Shown here piece after piece: positions 9,855 through 19,441 of a stretch of DNA of 64,000 nt. The stretch's first letter is position 1. Each line of letters starts with the position of its first letter. The notes below the pieces were generated by a model. It was given only the letters and a program-made list of their open reading frames with translations. It made no database searches and was not told the DNA's origin. The position numbers were made by a program, and so were the translations under genes. Where the stretch lies: contig JAPKYX010000085.1 in assembly GCA_026394075.1 (NCBI GenBank), forward strand, positions 1-64,000, read 5' to 3'. This stretch comes from Acidobacteriota bacterium (GTDB taxonomy: Bacteria; Acidobacteriota; Terriglobia; Bryobacterales; Bryobacteraceae).

Positions 9855-11719
9855 CCGTCTCGTCTCCGGGACGCTCCGCCGCGTCCGGCACCAGCCTGGT
9901 GGCATTAATCGGTCCACCCAATTCCGGCAAGACCACTCTGTTCAACCGGCTTACCGGTCTCCGCCAGAAAGTAGCCAACTACCCGGGCGTCACGGTGGAG
10001 CGCCACGTTGGCCGCGCCCAACTGGGTGAACACGCGCATGTTGATCTACTGGATCTGCCCGGCGTCTATAGCCTGCATCCACGCACCGAGGACGAGAAAG
10101 TCACCAGCGATGTCCTGTTGGGCAAGATGCCCGATCTGCCGCGGCCGAATGCCGTGTTGCTGATCCTGGACTCCACCAACCTGGGACACAATCTCGCTTT
10201 GGTGGCCCCGATCCTCGCACTGGGCTTGCCCACCATGGTCATCCTGAACATGGCCGATGACCTTGATGCTCGGGGTGGTGCGGTGGATCTCAAGGCGTTG
10301 AGTCAGGAGCTTGGGGTGCCGGTGGCGCTGGTCAGTTCCGTCCAGGGCACCGGTGTTGATTCTGTCCGCAATTTTCTCCGGGGCCCGGCCGCCCCCGCGG
10401 CCAATCCCTTCCCGATTCTGCAGAACGTACAGGATGCTCCCCACTGCCGCCGTTGGGCGGCTACGGTAACCGCTTCCGCGGGCTATCGTGCCCCCGCGCC
10501 CCCGGCCTGGACCCGACGCCTGGACGCAACTCTGTTGCATCGCGTGTGGGGACCCACCATCCTCACCCTGCTGTTGATGGCCATCTGGTGGACCATCTTC
10601 GCCGGTGCCAAGCCGGCCATGGACGCGGTGGAACTGGTGATTGCCACCAGCGGTGGTTGGTTGAAAGCCCAGCTGCCGGACACATTGTGGCGCGGGTTGC
10701 TCATTGATGGCGTCTGGGCCGGGGTCGGCAGCATTGTGGTCTTCCTGCCCCAGATCCTGATCCTCTCGCTGTTTATCGGCATCCTCGAGGATTCGGGCTA
10801 CATGGCCCGCGCGGCGCTGATTGCGGACCGTATGCTGGCCCGCGTCGGCTTGCAGGGTAAAGCCGTCATCCCGCTGGTCTCCGCCCTGGCGTGCGCTGTG
10901 CCCGCCATCATGGGCGCGCGCATGATCGAATCGAAGCGCGATCGCCTGGCGACGATCATGGTGGCACCGTTCATGGTCTGTTCCGCACGGCTGCCGGTAT
11001 ATACCCTGCTGATCGCCGCTTTTGTACCCGGAGCAGCGTGGATGCAGGCGCTGGTGCTGGCCGGCCTGTACGTGTTGGGCGCGGCCGCCGCTTTTGGCAC
11101 GGCCCGCTTGCTGAAATCGACCATCCTAAAAAGCGAGCGCATGCCGTTCGTACTCGAGATGCCTCCCTACCGGTGGCCCACTTTCCGCTCCCTCAGCCTG
11201 CGCCTGATCGACCGCACGCGCGTCTTTCTGCGGCGGGCGGGCACGATCATTCTGGGCGTGGCGGTGGTGCTGTGGCTGATGGCCACCTTGCCCCTGAAGT
11301 CCGATGGGACGGCGGCCGACGTAGGCGACTCTATCGCGGGCACCATCGGCAAGACCATTGAACCGGCCATCCGGCCCCTGGGCTTCAACTGGAAAATCGG
11401 CGTGGGGCTGATCACGTCACTCGCCGCCCGCGAAGTGATCGTCTCCACCTTGGGCACCATCTATGGGATCGAGAGTACGGACGAGGACGCCGTCAAAGAG
11501 AGCCTCCGCACGGAACTGCACCGCGACCTCACCCCTGGCGGCGCGGCCGCGTTGATTGTCTTTTTCGCCTTCGCCATGCAGTGCATGTCCACCGTGGCCG
11601 TCATTCGACGGGAGACCGGTGGATGGAAGTGGCCGGCGCTGCAGTTTGGGTATATGTTGGCGCTGGCCTACCTGGGCGGTTGGGCGGCCAATGGCATCAC
11701 CACCTGGTGGCTGGCCTAG
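9851..11719 (+). CDS. feoB: Ferrous iron transporter B
   Basis: The 622-residue protein joins an N-terminal GTPase to a membrane permease for Fe(II). G1 is GPPNSGKTT (about 21-29), G3 is DLPG and G4 is NMAD. The membrane half has several helices and the Gate-like motifs ILEDSGYMARAALIADRML and PLVSALACAVPAIMGARMIE. The total is shorter than the E. coli protein (773) because the GTPase-to-membrane linker is compact. It follows feoA with a 4-base overlap. No FeoC gene is seen. Confidence 0.95.
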   Translation: MTVSSPGRSAASGTSLVALIGPPNSGKTTLFNRLTGLRQKVANYPGVTVERHVGRAQLGEHAHVDLLDLPGVYSLHPRTEDEKVTSDVLLGKMPDLPRPNAVLLILDSTNLGHNLALVAPILALGLPTMVILNMADDLDARGGAVDLKALSQELGVPVALVSSVQGTGVDSVRNFLRGPAAPAANPFPILQNVQDAPHCRRWAATVTASAGYRAPAPPAWTRRLDATLLHRVWGPTILTLLLMAIWWTIFAGAKPAMDAVELVIATSGGWLKAQLPDTLWRGLLIDGVWAGVGSIVVFLPQILILSLFIGILEDSGYMARAALIADRMLARVGLQGKAVIPLVSALACAVPAIMGARMIESKRDRLATIMVAPFMVCSARLPVYTLLIAAFVPGAAWMQALVLAGLYVLGAAAAFGTARLLKSTILKSERMPFVLEMPPYRWPTFRSLSLRLIDRTRVFLRRAGTIILGVAVVLWLMATLPLKSDGTAADVGDSIAGTIGKTIEPAIRPLGFNWKIGVGLITSLAAREVIVSTLGTIYGIESTDEDAVKESLRTELHRDLTPGGAAALIVFFAFAMQCMSTVAVIRRETGGWKWPALQFGYMLALAYLGGWAANGITTWWLA

Positions 11720-11786
11720 CCGCAAGACTGGCCGCCCTTCTGTTTCCATCGCACGGCAATGTCCAGTGTGATAGGATCGCCGGGCT

Positions 11787-13121
11787 TTGAAAGATCAACG
11801 CTCCACCTATGCCGCCGTTCTAGTGTTGTTCGCCGTGAACGTGCTGAACTTCTACGACCGCAATATTGCCGGAGCGCTGACGGAACCCATGCGCAAGGAG
11901 TTCGGGCTCACCGATACTCAGATTGGTCTGCTCGGTAGCGCCTTCATCTGGATCTATGCCGTCGTCGGCGTGCCCTTTGGCCGCATCGCGGATCGCTGGA
12001 GCCGCAAGAAGCTGTTGGTGGGCGGGCTGCTCATTTGGACCTCGCTGACCGCCTTTGCGGGCTTGGCCAGCTCCTATGCCATGCTGCTGGCGTCACGTCT
12101 GGGTGTGGGTGTGGGCGAAGCGGTGTGTGCGCCCACGGGCACCAGCTGGTTGGGCGATCTGTTTCCGCCAGACAAGCGCGCCCGAGTGCTGGCGATCTTC
12201 ATGCTCGGCGTGCCGATCGGGGGCGCCTTGAGCTACTTCATCAGCGGGCCCGCCGCCCAAGCATGGGGCTGGCGGACGGCCATGGTAATCGCCTCACTTC
12301 CAGCCCTGGTGCTGGTTCCGGCGCTCCTGATGTTGAAGGAACCGCAGCGCGGCGCGTCGGAGCAACAGCCACTGGCCGCGACGCACACCGCCGATGGCGG
12401 TAAGAATCCCGTGATGGCCGTGCTGTCGATTCCCACGCTGTGGTGGATCATCGCCTCCGGCGTCTTCCTCAACTTCAACATGTACGCCATTGGCACATTC
12501 ATGCCTGCGTTGTTGAGCCGTGTCCACAAGCTTTCGCTGGCCGCTTCCGGCACCGCCACCGGCATTACCTACATCGTGGGCGGCATTGGGGGAGGTCTTA
12601 TCGCGGGCTACTTTGGGGACCGCATCATCCGCACTCACCCCAACGGCCGTCTGGTGATCGCCAGCATCGTCTCGTTGATCGGCGTGCCGCTGGCCTACTT
12701 CGGCGTAGTGCAACCGGCGGGCAACATCGCGATCACGCTGGTCTGCCTGACGGCCGCCTACGGCACGATGAACACCTACTACGGGCTGGTCTATTCCTCC
12801 ATCCAGGACATCGTCGCCCCCACCCAGCGCGGCCTGACCATGGCGCTCTACTTCATGGCCATGTACCTGTGCGGTGCCTCCTTCGGCCCACTGCTGACCG
12901 GCAGCATCAGTGACCGCATGGCGCGCCAAGCGATGGCGGAGGCGGGGGCCTCGCACATGACCGAAGTGTTCAAGGCGATTGGCCTGCAGCAAGCCATGGT
13001 GATCATCCCCGTGCTGTCGGCCGCACTGGCGGTGGTGTTGTGGATGGCCTCGCGGACGTTTGTGAAGGATGTGGCGAAGCGGGATCGGGCGATGCAGGCA
13101 ATGGGCGCCTCCCAAAGCTGA
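11787..13121 (+). CDS. MFS transporter (Spinster-like)
   Basis: The 444-residue protein has about 12 hydrophobic segments and the major-facilitator loop 2-3 motif GRIADRWSRKKLLVGG. The N-terminal NFYDRNIAGALTEPMRKEFG is typical of the Spinster-type subgroup of MFS. The start is taken as TTG because the next Met lies within the first loop. Substrate cannot be read from sequence. It follows feoB by 67 bases on the same strand, but a role in iron transport is not indicated. Confidence 0.85.
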   Translation: MKDQRSTYAAVLVLFAVNVLNFYDRNIAGALTEPMRKEFGLTDTQIGLLGSAFIWIYAVVGVPFGRIADRWSRKKLLVGGLLIWTSLTAFAGLASSYAMLLASRLGVGVGEAVCAPTGTSWLGDLFPPDKRARVLAIFMLGVPIGGALSYFISGPAAQAWGWRTAMVIASLPALVLVPALLMLKEPQRGASEQQPLAATHTADGGKNPVMAVLSIPTLWWIIASGVFLNFNMYAIGTFMPALLSRVHKLSLAASGTATGITYIVGGIGGGLIAGYFGDRIIRTHPNGRLVIASIVSLIGVPLAYFGVVQPAGNIAITLVCLTAAYGTMNTYYGLVYSSIQDIVAPTQRGLTMALYFMAMYLCGASFGPLLTGSISDRMARQAMAEAGASHMTEVFKAIGLQQAMVIIPVLSAALAVVLWMASRTFVKDVAKRDRAMQAMGASQS

Positions 13122-13147
13122 CAGCGCCAACGCTCCCCCAGTCAAGC

Positions 13148-13582
13148 CTAAGAAACTCTTGTTGGTCCTCCAACCGGATCGTCCAACCGCAACTCATAAC
13201 GCAGCATTTGCCGCATCTCGTTGTTGAGGTCAAGCACCGCCACCGTTGCTCTCCCTTCGGCGCTGCGGCCAACGATAGCGATACCGGCGGGAATGAGTGT
13301 TTCAACGCCCCAGGAAAAGTGCTGCTCCCAAACGTCCGACCGCGGATTGAAGAGCCGCGTGACCAGGCCGGTCATCGGATCGAGGCCCGTCAGATTAGGG
13401 CCCTTCTTTAGATTGCAGCGGGCGCAAGCCAATGCCAAATTTGCCAGCGTCGCCAAGCCGCCGTGCTGGCGCGCAACGATATGCTCCAGGTGAAAAGGCC
13501 GCGTGAAAGCCCGCTGAGGGATGCGGCAATACTCGCAGCGGCCATCAGCGCGCAGACGCACTTGGCTGGCTAGGTCAGTCAT
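13148..13582 (-). CDS. HNH endonuclease-like protein
   Basis: From MTDLASQVRLRADGRCEYCR the product has 144 residues. A zinc-knuckle HNH motif is plain: CEYC near the N-terminus, HLEHIVARQHGG, then NLALACARCN. HNH nucleases nick or cut DNA, but many such small free-standing proteins are uncharacterised. The ATG overlaps the stop of the upstream gene (ATGA at 13579-13582), so the two are probably co-translated. The C-terminal third (VGRSAEGRATVAVLDLNNEM) is typical of this subgroup. Confidence 0.8.
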   Translation of the reverse strand: MTDLASQVRLRADGRCEYCRIPQRAFTRPFHLEHIVARQHGGLATLANLALACARCNLKKGPNLTGLDPMTGLVTRLFNPRSDVWEQHFSWGVETLIPAGIAIVGRSAEGRATVAVLDLNNEMRQMLRYELRLDDPVGGPTRVS

Positions 13583-13857
13583 TCCGACGGACGAATCGCC
13601 TGCCGGGCCTTCGCCTGCCAAAACGCCAACAGGTCAGAGATGTTGACGTAGGTCTCCAGCTCAATCGCTTCTTCCGGCGTCAAACGACCGTCATTCGCGC
13701 GCTGGCCAAGTTCGTCCATGCGGGCCGCATCATCCGGGGGAAAATCGAGCGCCAGGATACCCTCGGCTAATGGCTGTGATAGACCTCGTCCGGCGAGATC
13801 GAACACACCGCGCAAAACCTCAGCATGGGGTTTTGCATGAAACAGCGAAGCGGCCAT
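13579..13857 (-). CDS. Small conserved protein coupled to HNH nuclease
   Basis: From MAASLFHAKPHAEVLRGVFD the product has 92 residues, mostly helical and acidic, with no recognised domain. It contains GRLTPEEAIELETYVNISDL and ends ARQAIRPSE. The tight ATGA overlap with the HNH gene suggests a functional pair, for example a nuclease and its inhibitor or specificity partner. That is inference only. The frame extends 19 codons further upstream, but the internal Met starts the better-looking protein. Confidence 0.6.
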   Translation of the reverse strand: MAASLFHAKPHAEVLRGVFDLAGRGLSQPLAEGILALDFPPDDAARMDELGQRANDGRLTPEEAIELETYVNISDLLAFWQAKARQAIRPSE

Positions 13858-13952
13858 AATGCTCCCAGTGTACGCCTGGAATGGCTGTTGCGGGCGCATA
13901 TTGTGGGAGCACATAGTCCACCATCTTCGCGCCCGTCTGCTACATTGCGAAG

Positions 13953-16900
13953 ATGCTCCGCTCGCTTCGCCGATCCCTTGTCATCCTGCTATCTTGCGCC
14001 GCCTTTGCCGCGCCTGATCCCAAGCTCTATCAGTCGCTGAAGTACCGCCTGGTCGGCCCCTTCCGGGGTGGTCGTGTGACGGCGGTGGCGGGGGTCGCTT
14101 CGCAGCCCAACACTTACTACTTCGGGGCCACCGGCGGCGGCGTGTTCAAGACCACCGATGGCGGCTTCAATTGGGAGCCCATCACCGACGGCCAGATCGG
14201 CACCGGCTCCGTCGGCGCGGTCAGCGTTTGTGAAGCGGACCCGAATGTGATCTACGCGGGCATGGGCGAAGTGCCGATCCGCGGCAATGTCTCGCATGGC
14301 GATGGCGTCTATAAGTCCACCGACGCGGGCCGCACCTGGACCCGGGCGGGCTTGGGCGACACCCGCCACATCGGCCGTATCCGCATCCACCCGAAGAATT
14401 GCGACATCGCCTACGCGGGCGTCCTGGGCCACATCTTCGGGTCCAGCAAGGAGCGCGGCGTCTACCGCACCCGCGATGGCGGCAAGACCTGGCAGCAAGT
14501 GGGCCCTGTCCGCAATGACCGCACGGGCGTCATCGATCTCGCCATGGACCCGGGCAATGCCAATGTCCTCTATGCCGGTTACTGGGAAGTAAAGCGCACG
14601 CCCTGGAGCCTCGAATCCGGCGGCGCGGGCGGCGGCCTCTTCAAGAGCGTCAACGGCGGCGACACCTGGACCGAACTGACCCGCAATCCCGGCGGCCCCA
14701 AGGGCATCGTCGGCAAGATCGGCTTGACGGTATCGCCCGTCAACCCGGACCGTGTCTGGGCGTTGATCGAGGCCGAAGACGGCGGCGTCTTCCGTTCGGA
14801 GAACGGCGGCAAGACCTGGACCCGCGTCAATGAAGACCGCAACCTTCGCCAGCGTGCCTGGTACTACTCCCGCATCTACGCCGACCCGCAGATTGCGGAT
14901 CGCGTCTATGTGTTGAACGTGCAGTTCTGGCGGTCAAACGACGGCGGCAAGACTTTTGAGGCGATTCCGACGCCGCATGGCGACAACCATGACCTCTGGA
15001 TCGCGCCCCATGATTCGCAACGCCTCATCGAGGGCAACGACGGCGGGGCCAACGTTTCCGGCAACGGCGGCAAGGCCTGGACCTCGCTCTACAATCAGCC
15101 GACCTCGCAGTTCTACCGCGTCACCACTGACAATGAGTGGCCCTACAACATCTACGGCGCGCAGCAGGACAACACTACTGTCCGCATCGCCAGCCGGACG
15201 CTCGATGCTGGGATCGACGAGCGGGCGTGGCACTCGGCAGGCGGCGGCGAATCCGGTTGGATGGCACCGCACCCCAAGGATGCGAACGTCATCTTTGCCG
15301 GCAGCTACGGCGGCTTGCTCACCCGCTATGACCACCGCACGCGGCAGGTCCGCAACGTCACCGTCTGGCCCGACAATCCAATGGGCTATGGCGCTGAAGG
15401 CATGCGCTACCGGTTCCAGTGGAACTTCCCGATTCTGTTTTCGCCGCACGATTCGAACCTGCTCTACGCCGGTGGCAATCGCCTGTTTGCCAGCACCAAT
15501 GAAGGGCAGAGCTGGAAGCCCATCTCGCCCGATCTGACGCGCGACGACAAGTCGAAACAAGGCTCCAGCGGCGGACCGATCACCAAGGACAACACCGGTG
15601 TCGAATACTACTGCACCATCTTCACGGTGGCCGAATCACTGCGCACAAAGGGCGTCATCTGGACCGGGTCCGACGATGGCCTGGTCTATGTGACGCGCGA
15701 TGGAGGCCAGAAGTGGGACAACGTGACGCCGCCCAAAGAGATGATGCCGGAATGGATCCAGATCAACTCGATTGAGTCCTCACCGCACGACCCCGGCACC
15801 GCCTATGTCGCCGCCACCATGTACAAGCACGACGACTTCCAGCCCTATCTCTACAAGACCTCCGACTACGGCAAGACCTGGAAGAAGATCGTCTCGGGCA
15901 TCCCGGCGACGACGTTCACGCGCGTCATCCGGGAAGACCCGGCCCGTCGCGGGCTCCTGTTTGCGGGCACGGAGACGGGCCTCTACGTCTCGTTCAATGA
16001 TGGCGACGCCTGGCAGCCGCTGCAGTTGAATTTGCCCACCGTGCCGATCACCGACTTGACGTTCCAGGCTCGCGAGAAAGATCTGGTGGTGGCGACACAA
16101 GGCCGCGCCTTCTGGGTGTTGGACGACCTGCCGTTGCTGCACCAGTTGACTGACGACCTGGCGGCCAAAGACCTGCATGTCTTCGCGCCGAAGGACGCTT
16201 ATCGCCTACCTGCCGTGGGCTTTAGTGAAGGGCGAGCTAGCGGACCCGTGGGCCAGAATCCCGCGCCCGGGGCTGCCGTCCAGTTCTGGCTGAAGGCGAA
16301 GCCGAAGGACGACGTGAAGCTCGAGTTCCTGGACAGCACCGGCAAGGTGATCCGCGAGGACAAGATGAAGGCGGAAGGTGGTCTCAACCGCTACGTGTGG
16401 GATCTTCGCCATGCTGACGCCAAAACCTTTCCGGGCATCATCATGTGGGCGGGCAACGTCCGCGGACCCCGCGTAATGCCCGGTAACTATCAGGTTCATG
16501 TCACCGCGGCGGGTGCCACCCAGACGCAGAGCTTGACCGTGAAGAAGGACCCGCGCGTCACCACCACGCCGGCCGAGTATCAGCGCCAGCTTGAACTCAG
16601 CCTCCAGCTGCGCGACAAGCTAAGCGACACGCACCAGGCCATTTTGGACATCCGCGACATCCGCAAACAACTCGACGGCGTCACCGATCGCTGGAAAGAT
16701 GCGGCGGAAGGCAAGAAGGTAGTGGAAGCGGCCAAGGCACTCAATGAAAAACTGACGGCGATTGAGCAGGAGCTGTATCAGACCAAGAACCGCTCCAACC
16801 AGGACCCGCTGAATTACCCCATCAAGCTCAACAACAAGCTGGCCGCGTTGCTGGGAGTGGTGCAAAGTGCCGATGCCGCGCCGACCGATCAATCCCGGAT

Positions 16901-17033
16901 GCTGCAGGAAGAACTCAGCACGGCCATCAATGCGCAGATCGGCAAACTGGGTGCGGTGAAGAGGGACGAAGTGCCGGCGTTCAACAAGCTGGTGCGGGAT
17001 GCCAACCTGCCGGCGATTGAGGTGAAGAAGTAG
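13953..17033 (+). CDS. Secreted BNR/sortilin-like beta-propeller protein
   Basis: The 1026-residue protein starts with a signal peptide (MLRSLRRSLVILLSCAAFAA). The body is filled with Asp-box/BNR repeats such as TTDGGFNWEP, STDAGRTWTR, TRDGGKTWQQ, SVNGGDTWTE and SENGGKTWTR, which fold into VPS10/sortilin-like propellers. The last 250 residues form a beta domain (around FLDSTGKVIREDKMKAEGGL) and a helical tail (RKQLDGVTDRWKDAAEGKKV). Large proteins of this type are numerous in Solibacter-like genomes and often labelled glycosyl hydrolase, though no catalytic site is evident here. It is monocistronic. Confidence 0.85.
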   Translation: MLRSLRRSLVILLSCAAFAAPDPKLYQSLKYRLVGPFRGGRVTAVAGVASQPNTYYFGATGGGVFKTTDGGFNWEPITDGQIGTGSVGAVSVCEADPNVIYAGMGEVPIRGNVSHGDGVYKSTDAGRTWTRAGLGDTRHIGRIRIHPKNCDIAYAGVLGHIFGSSKERGVYRTRDGGKTWQQVGPVRNDRTGVIDLAMDPGNANVLYAGYWEVKRTPWSLESGGAGGGLFKSVNGGDTWTELTRNPGGPKGIVGKIGLTVSPVNPDRVWALIEAEDGGVFRSENGGKTWTRVNEDRNLRQRAWYYSRIYADPQIADRVYVLNVQFWRSNDGGKTFEAIPTPHGDNHDLWIAPHDSQRLIEGNDGGANVSGNGGKAWTSLYNQPTSQFYRVTTDNEWPYNIYGAQQDNTTVRIASRTLDAGIDERAWHSAGGGESGWMAPHPKDANVIFAGSYGGLLTRYDHRTRQVRNVTVWPDNPMGYGAEGMRYRFQWNFPILFSPHDSNLLYAGGNRLFASTNEGQSWKPISPDLTRDDKSKQGSSGGPITKDNTGVEYYCTIFTVAESLRTKGVIWTGSDDGLVYVTRDGGQKWDNVTPPKEMMPEWIQINSIESSPHDPGTAYVAATMYKHDDFQPYLYKTSDYGKTWKKIVSGIPATTFTRVIREDPARRGLLFAGTETGLYVSFNDGDAWQPLQLNLPTVPITDLTFQAREKDLVVATQGRAFWVLDDLPLLHQLTDDLAAKDLHVFAPKDAYRLPAVGFSEGRASGPVGQNPAPGAAVQFWLKAKPKDDVKLEFLDSTGKVIREDKMKAEGGLNRYVWDLRHADAKTFPGIIMWAGNVRGPRVMPGNYQVHVTAAGATQTQSLTVKKDPRVTTTPAEYQRQLELSLQLRDKLSDTHQAILDIRDIRKQLDGVTDRWKDAAEGKKVVEAAKALNEKLTAIEQELYQTKNRSNQDPLNYPIKLNNKLAALLGVVQSADAAPTDQSRMLQEELSTAINAQIGKLGAVKRDEVPAFNKLVRDANLPAIEVKK

Positions 17034-17060
17034 GGGCGGGCCAGCATCACCCAAATACGA

Positions 17061-17090
17061 AGGGCTCCGGGATAAAACTCCTGGAGCCCT
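17061..17090. terminator. Hairpin between convergent propeller gene and trxB
   Basis: AGGGCTCC (17061-17068) and GGAGCCCT (17083-17090) form an 8-bp stem, extended inward by GGGA/TCCT around loop TAAAAC. No long T tract follows on either strand, so efficient intrinsic termination is uncertain. It lies between two convergent stops. Confidence 0.5.
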
Positions 17091-17132
17091 CAAGTGCGGA
17101 AGCCAACCTAGGCTCCGCCGTGTACCTATTCC

Positions 17133-18056
17133 CTAGTGGCCTTCGGCTTCCAGGAAGCGCTCCACTTCGATCGCCGCCATGCAACCCGCTCCGGCGGCGG
17201 TGATGGCCTGGCGGTAGGTGCGGTCCTGGACGTCGCCCGCGTGGAAGACGCCGGTGATGTTGGTGCGGGCGCCGCCGTGGGAGATGATGTAGCCGTCCGG
17301 GTCGAGGTCCAGTTGGCCCACAAAGGGCTTGGTGTTGGGGATGTGGCCGATGGCCACAAAGAAGCCCGAGACCTCCTGCCGCCAGACTTCGCCCGAGACC
17401 ACGTTCTTCAGCGTGACGCCGTTGACCGTGTTGGCTTCCACATCGTGGATCTCTTGCACCACCGTGTTCGGCAGCCATTTGATCTTGGGGTTGGCCTTGG
17501 CCCGGTCCAGCATGATCTTGGAGGCGCGGAAATGTTCGTTGCGATGGATCAGCGTCACTTCGCTGGCAAACCGGGTGAGGAAGTTGGCTTCCTCCATGGC
17601 GGAATCGCCGCCACCGACCACGATCACCTTCTCGCCGCGATAAAAGGCGCCGTCACAAGTGGCGCAGCTCGATACGCCATGGCCCACCAGCTTCTTTTCG
17701 CTTTCCAGGCCCAACCAACGGGCGGAGGCTCCGCTGGCCACAATCAGCGTTCGGGTCTCCTGCCATTCGCCATCAATCGAGATGCGGAACGGGCGCTTGG
17801 AGAGGTCGGCTTCAACGACCGTGCCCCAGCGGTACTCCGCGCCGAACCGCTCGGCCTGCTTCTTCATGTTCTGGACCAGCTCCGGGCCCATGATGCCTTC
17901 CGGGAAGCCCGGGAAGTTCTCGACATCGGTGGTGATGGAGAGCTGGCCGCCGGGTTCATGACCTTCCAGAACCAACGGCTTCAGACCGGCGCGCGCCGTG
18001 TAAATGGCTGCGGTGTTTCCGGCGCAGCCTGATCCCAGAATGACAACGTTATGCAC
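17133..18056 (-). CDS. trxB: Thioredoxin-disulfide reductase
   Basis: The product, about 307 residues from the GTG at 18056 (VHNVVILGSGCAGNTAAIYT), is an FAD/NADPH flavoprotein that reduces thioredoxin. Seen are the FAD Rossmann motif GSGCAG (Cys where most TrxB have Pro), the redox-active SCATCDG, the NADPH motif VVGGGDSAMEEA and the C-terminal HAGDVQDRTYRQAITAAGAG. The GTG is preferred over a TTG ten codons upstream because TrxB normally begins directly at this strand. The gene lies 36 bases downstream of the DoxX gene on the same strand. Confidence 0.94.
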   Translation of the reverse strand: MHNVVILGSGCAGNTAAIYTARAGLKPLVLEGHEPGGQLSITTDVENFPGFPEGIMGPELVQNMKKQAERFGAEYRWGTVVEADLSKRPFRISIDGEWQETRTLIVASGASARWLGLESEKKLVGHGVSSCATCDGAFYRGEKVIVVGGGDSAMEEANFLTRFASEVTLIHRNEHFRASKIMLDRAKANPKIKWLPNTVVQEIHDVEANTVNGVTLKNVVSGEVWRQEVSGFFVAIGHIPNTKPFVGQLDLDPDGYIISHGGARTNITGVFHAGDVQDRTYRQAITAAGAGCMAAIEVERFLEAEGH

Positions 18057-18092
18057 AATCCCAGCGTATCGCGACTTGTGCGGCAAGGGTTC

Positions 18093-18500
18093 CTATGCGG
18101 TCGCGGAGCGAACCGGCGACGTTGGTTTATCGGGCTGCGTGCACCACAACACCCACCAGATCAACACCGCCTGCACCGGCAACCGGACCCACAGCACCCA
18201 CTGTGGCACCGGCGCCCCCAACGGAATCTGGTTCAGCGCCATGTGCACGTTGGCCGGGAAGACGGCCACCAACAACGCCACCAGCCACCACGCCGCATAA
18301 CGGCGCAGGGCCGGAATTAAAAGCCCGACACCCCCCACGATCTCCGCCACGCCGCTCAAATAGACCAGCTCCAAGTGCCAGGGCAGGTAGGGCGGCATGA
18401 TCTTCAGGTACGCGGGCGTATTGGTGAAGTGTGCATAGCCCGCAAAGATATAGGCCAGCGCCGCCAGCACCAGGAGTATTCGGCGAATCCAGAAGAGCAC
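18093..18500 (-). CDS. DoxX-like small membrane protein
   Basis: The 135-residue protein has four hydrophobic helices with the DoxX-like pattern LAALAYIFAGYAHFTN, LSGVAEIVGGVGLLIPALRR and a conserved NVHMALNQ. DoxX relatives sit in the inner membrane; characterised members include a quinol oxidase subunit and redox or stress proteins, but most are unknown. The neighbouring trxB could hint at thiol-redox work. Confidence 0.75.
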   Translation of the reverse strand: MLFWIRRILLVLAALAYIFAGYAHFTNTPAYLKIMPPYLPWHLELVYLSGVAEIVGGVGLLIPALRRYAAWWLVALLVAVFPANVHMALNQIPLGAPVPQWVLWVRLPVQAVLIWWVLWCTQPDKPTSPVRSATA

Positions 18501-18540
18501 ACCCTACTGTAGGTGATCCAGGGCGAGCCCGCGGAATCCC

Positions 18541-19064
18541 TTACTTCGACCAGGGCGGCGTCACGCCGATCATGCGCGCATAGGCGATCATCTGGCCCAT
18601 GTGCTCATGGCTGTGCACCAGGATGCGGAGGAAGACGGCGTCGGAGGTAGTGTCCTTGCCCAGAAACTTAATCTTCTTGCTGCGATCGACTGCGGGGTAG
18701 ACCTGCTTCACCGCCTTCTCCGACCGGCCCAACCAAGCCAGCACTTCCGCCTTAGCGGTGATCTTCTTTTCCAGGTCCGGCCGGATCTCCGGCGTATCGT
18801 CGGGAATCTTGCCACCCGCCTGGTCGAGCAGATAGAAGTTGCCGAGCGCGACGTGCATCAGCACCTCGCTCACCGACCGGACACGGGCGCGGGCCGCCAA
18901 GAATACTTGTCCGCCGGAATCGCCTCGGCCAGCTCCTTGATCTGACGAGTAGCCAGCGAAAACTCCGGCATCCAGCCGAGCCCTATTTCGGGATACTGGG
19001 CCTTCGCAGCCACTGCCGCAATCACCAACAGCACACCAGCTTGAGCTAGCCATCGTGTCTGCAT
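18541..19064 (-). pseudogene. DinB-family protein with frameshift
   Basis: ATG at 19064 opens MQTRWLAQAGVLLVIAAVAA, a signal peptide, then a DinB N-terminus (YPEIGLGWMPEFSLATRQIK) reaching ADKYSWRPAP. That frame stops at VSGR. A second frame from about 18885 continues exactly where the family should (VRSVSEVLMHVALGNFYLLD) to ILVHSHEHMGQMIAYARMIG and a stop at 18541. Adding one G near 18884-18886 would restore WRPAPGVRSVSEV. The metal-site His in both halves are intact, so this is a recent mutation or a base-call error rather than an old pseudogene. Confidence 0.8.
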
Positions 19065-19150
19065 GCCCCTATTGAAGCACGCCCTATTCACAGAGAAGCG
19101 CGGTGGTGAAACTCGCCGATGAGAAAATCGCGATGAGCCGGGAGACAACC

Positions 19151-19441
19151 TCAGCGCTCGCTCGCCATCCGCTCCCGCAGGATCTCATTGATCCGGACCA
19201 GATGTCCTTCGCCCTTTGACTTCAGCCAATCCAGCACTTCGTTGTCAATGCGAAGCGAGATCTGGGTCTTTAGCGGCCGGAAGTACTTGCCGATGGACGC
19301 ACCGGCCCAATAGCTGGGCGGCAACTGCGGAGCCTCTACGTCTTTGTCCAACGAGCGGTCCCGCTTCCCGTACACCGCTGTTGTCGCTGGGCTGATCTTC
19401 AGCTTCTTATCGGAACTGGTCTTGGTAGATGCTTTCTTCAT
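19151..19441 (-). CDS. brnA: BrnA-type antitoxin
   Basis: The 96-residue protein ends in a ribbon-helix-helix: KTQISLRIDNEVLDWLKSKG then RINEILRERM. It has the basic, disordered N-terminus usual for BrnA. BrnA binds and neutralises BrnT and represses the operon. The ATG at 19441 is preferred over a TTG two codons upstream. It overlaps the end of the toxin gene by 35 bases. Confidence 0.88.
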   Translation of the reverse strand: MKKASTKTSSDKKLKISPATTAVYGKRDRSLDKDVEAPQLPPSYWAGASIGKYFRPLKTQISLRIDNEVLDWLKSKGEGHLVRINEILRERMASER

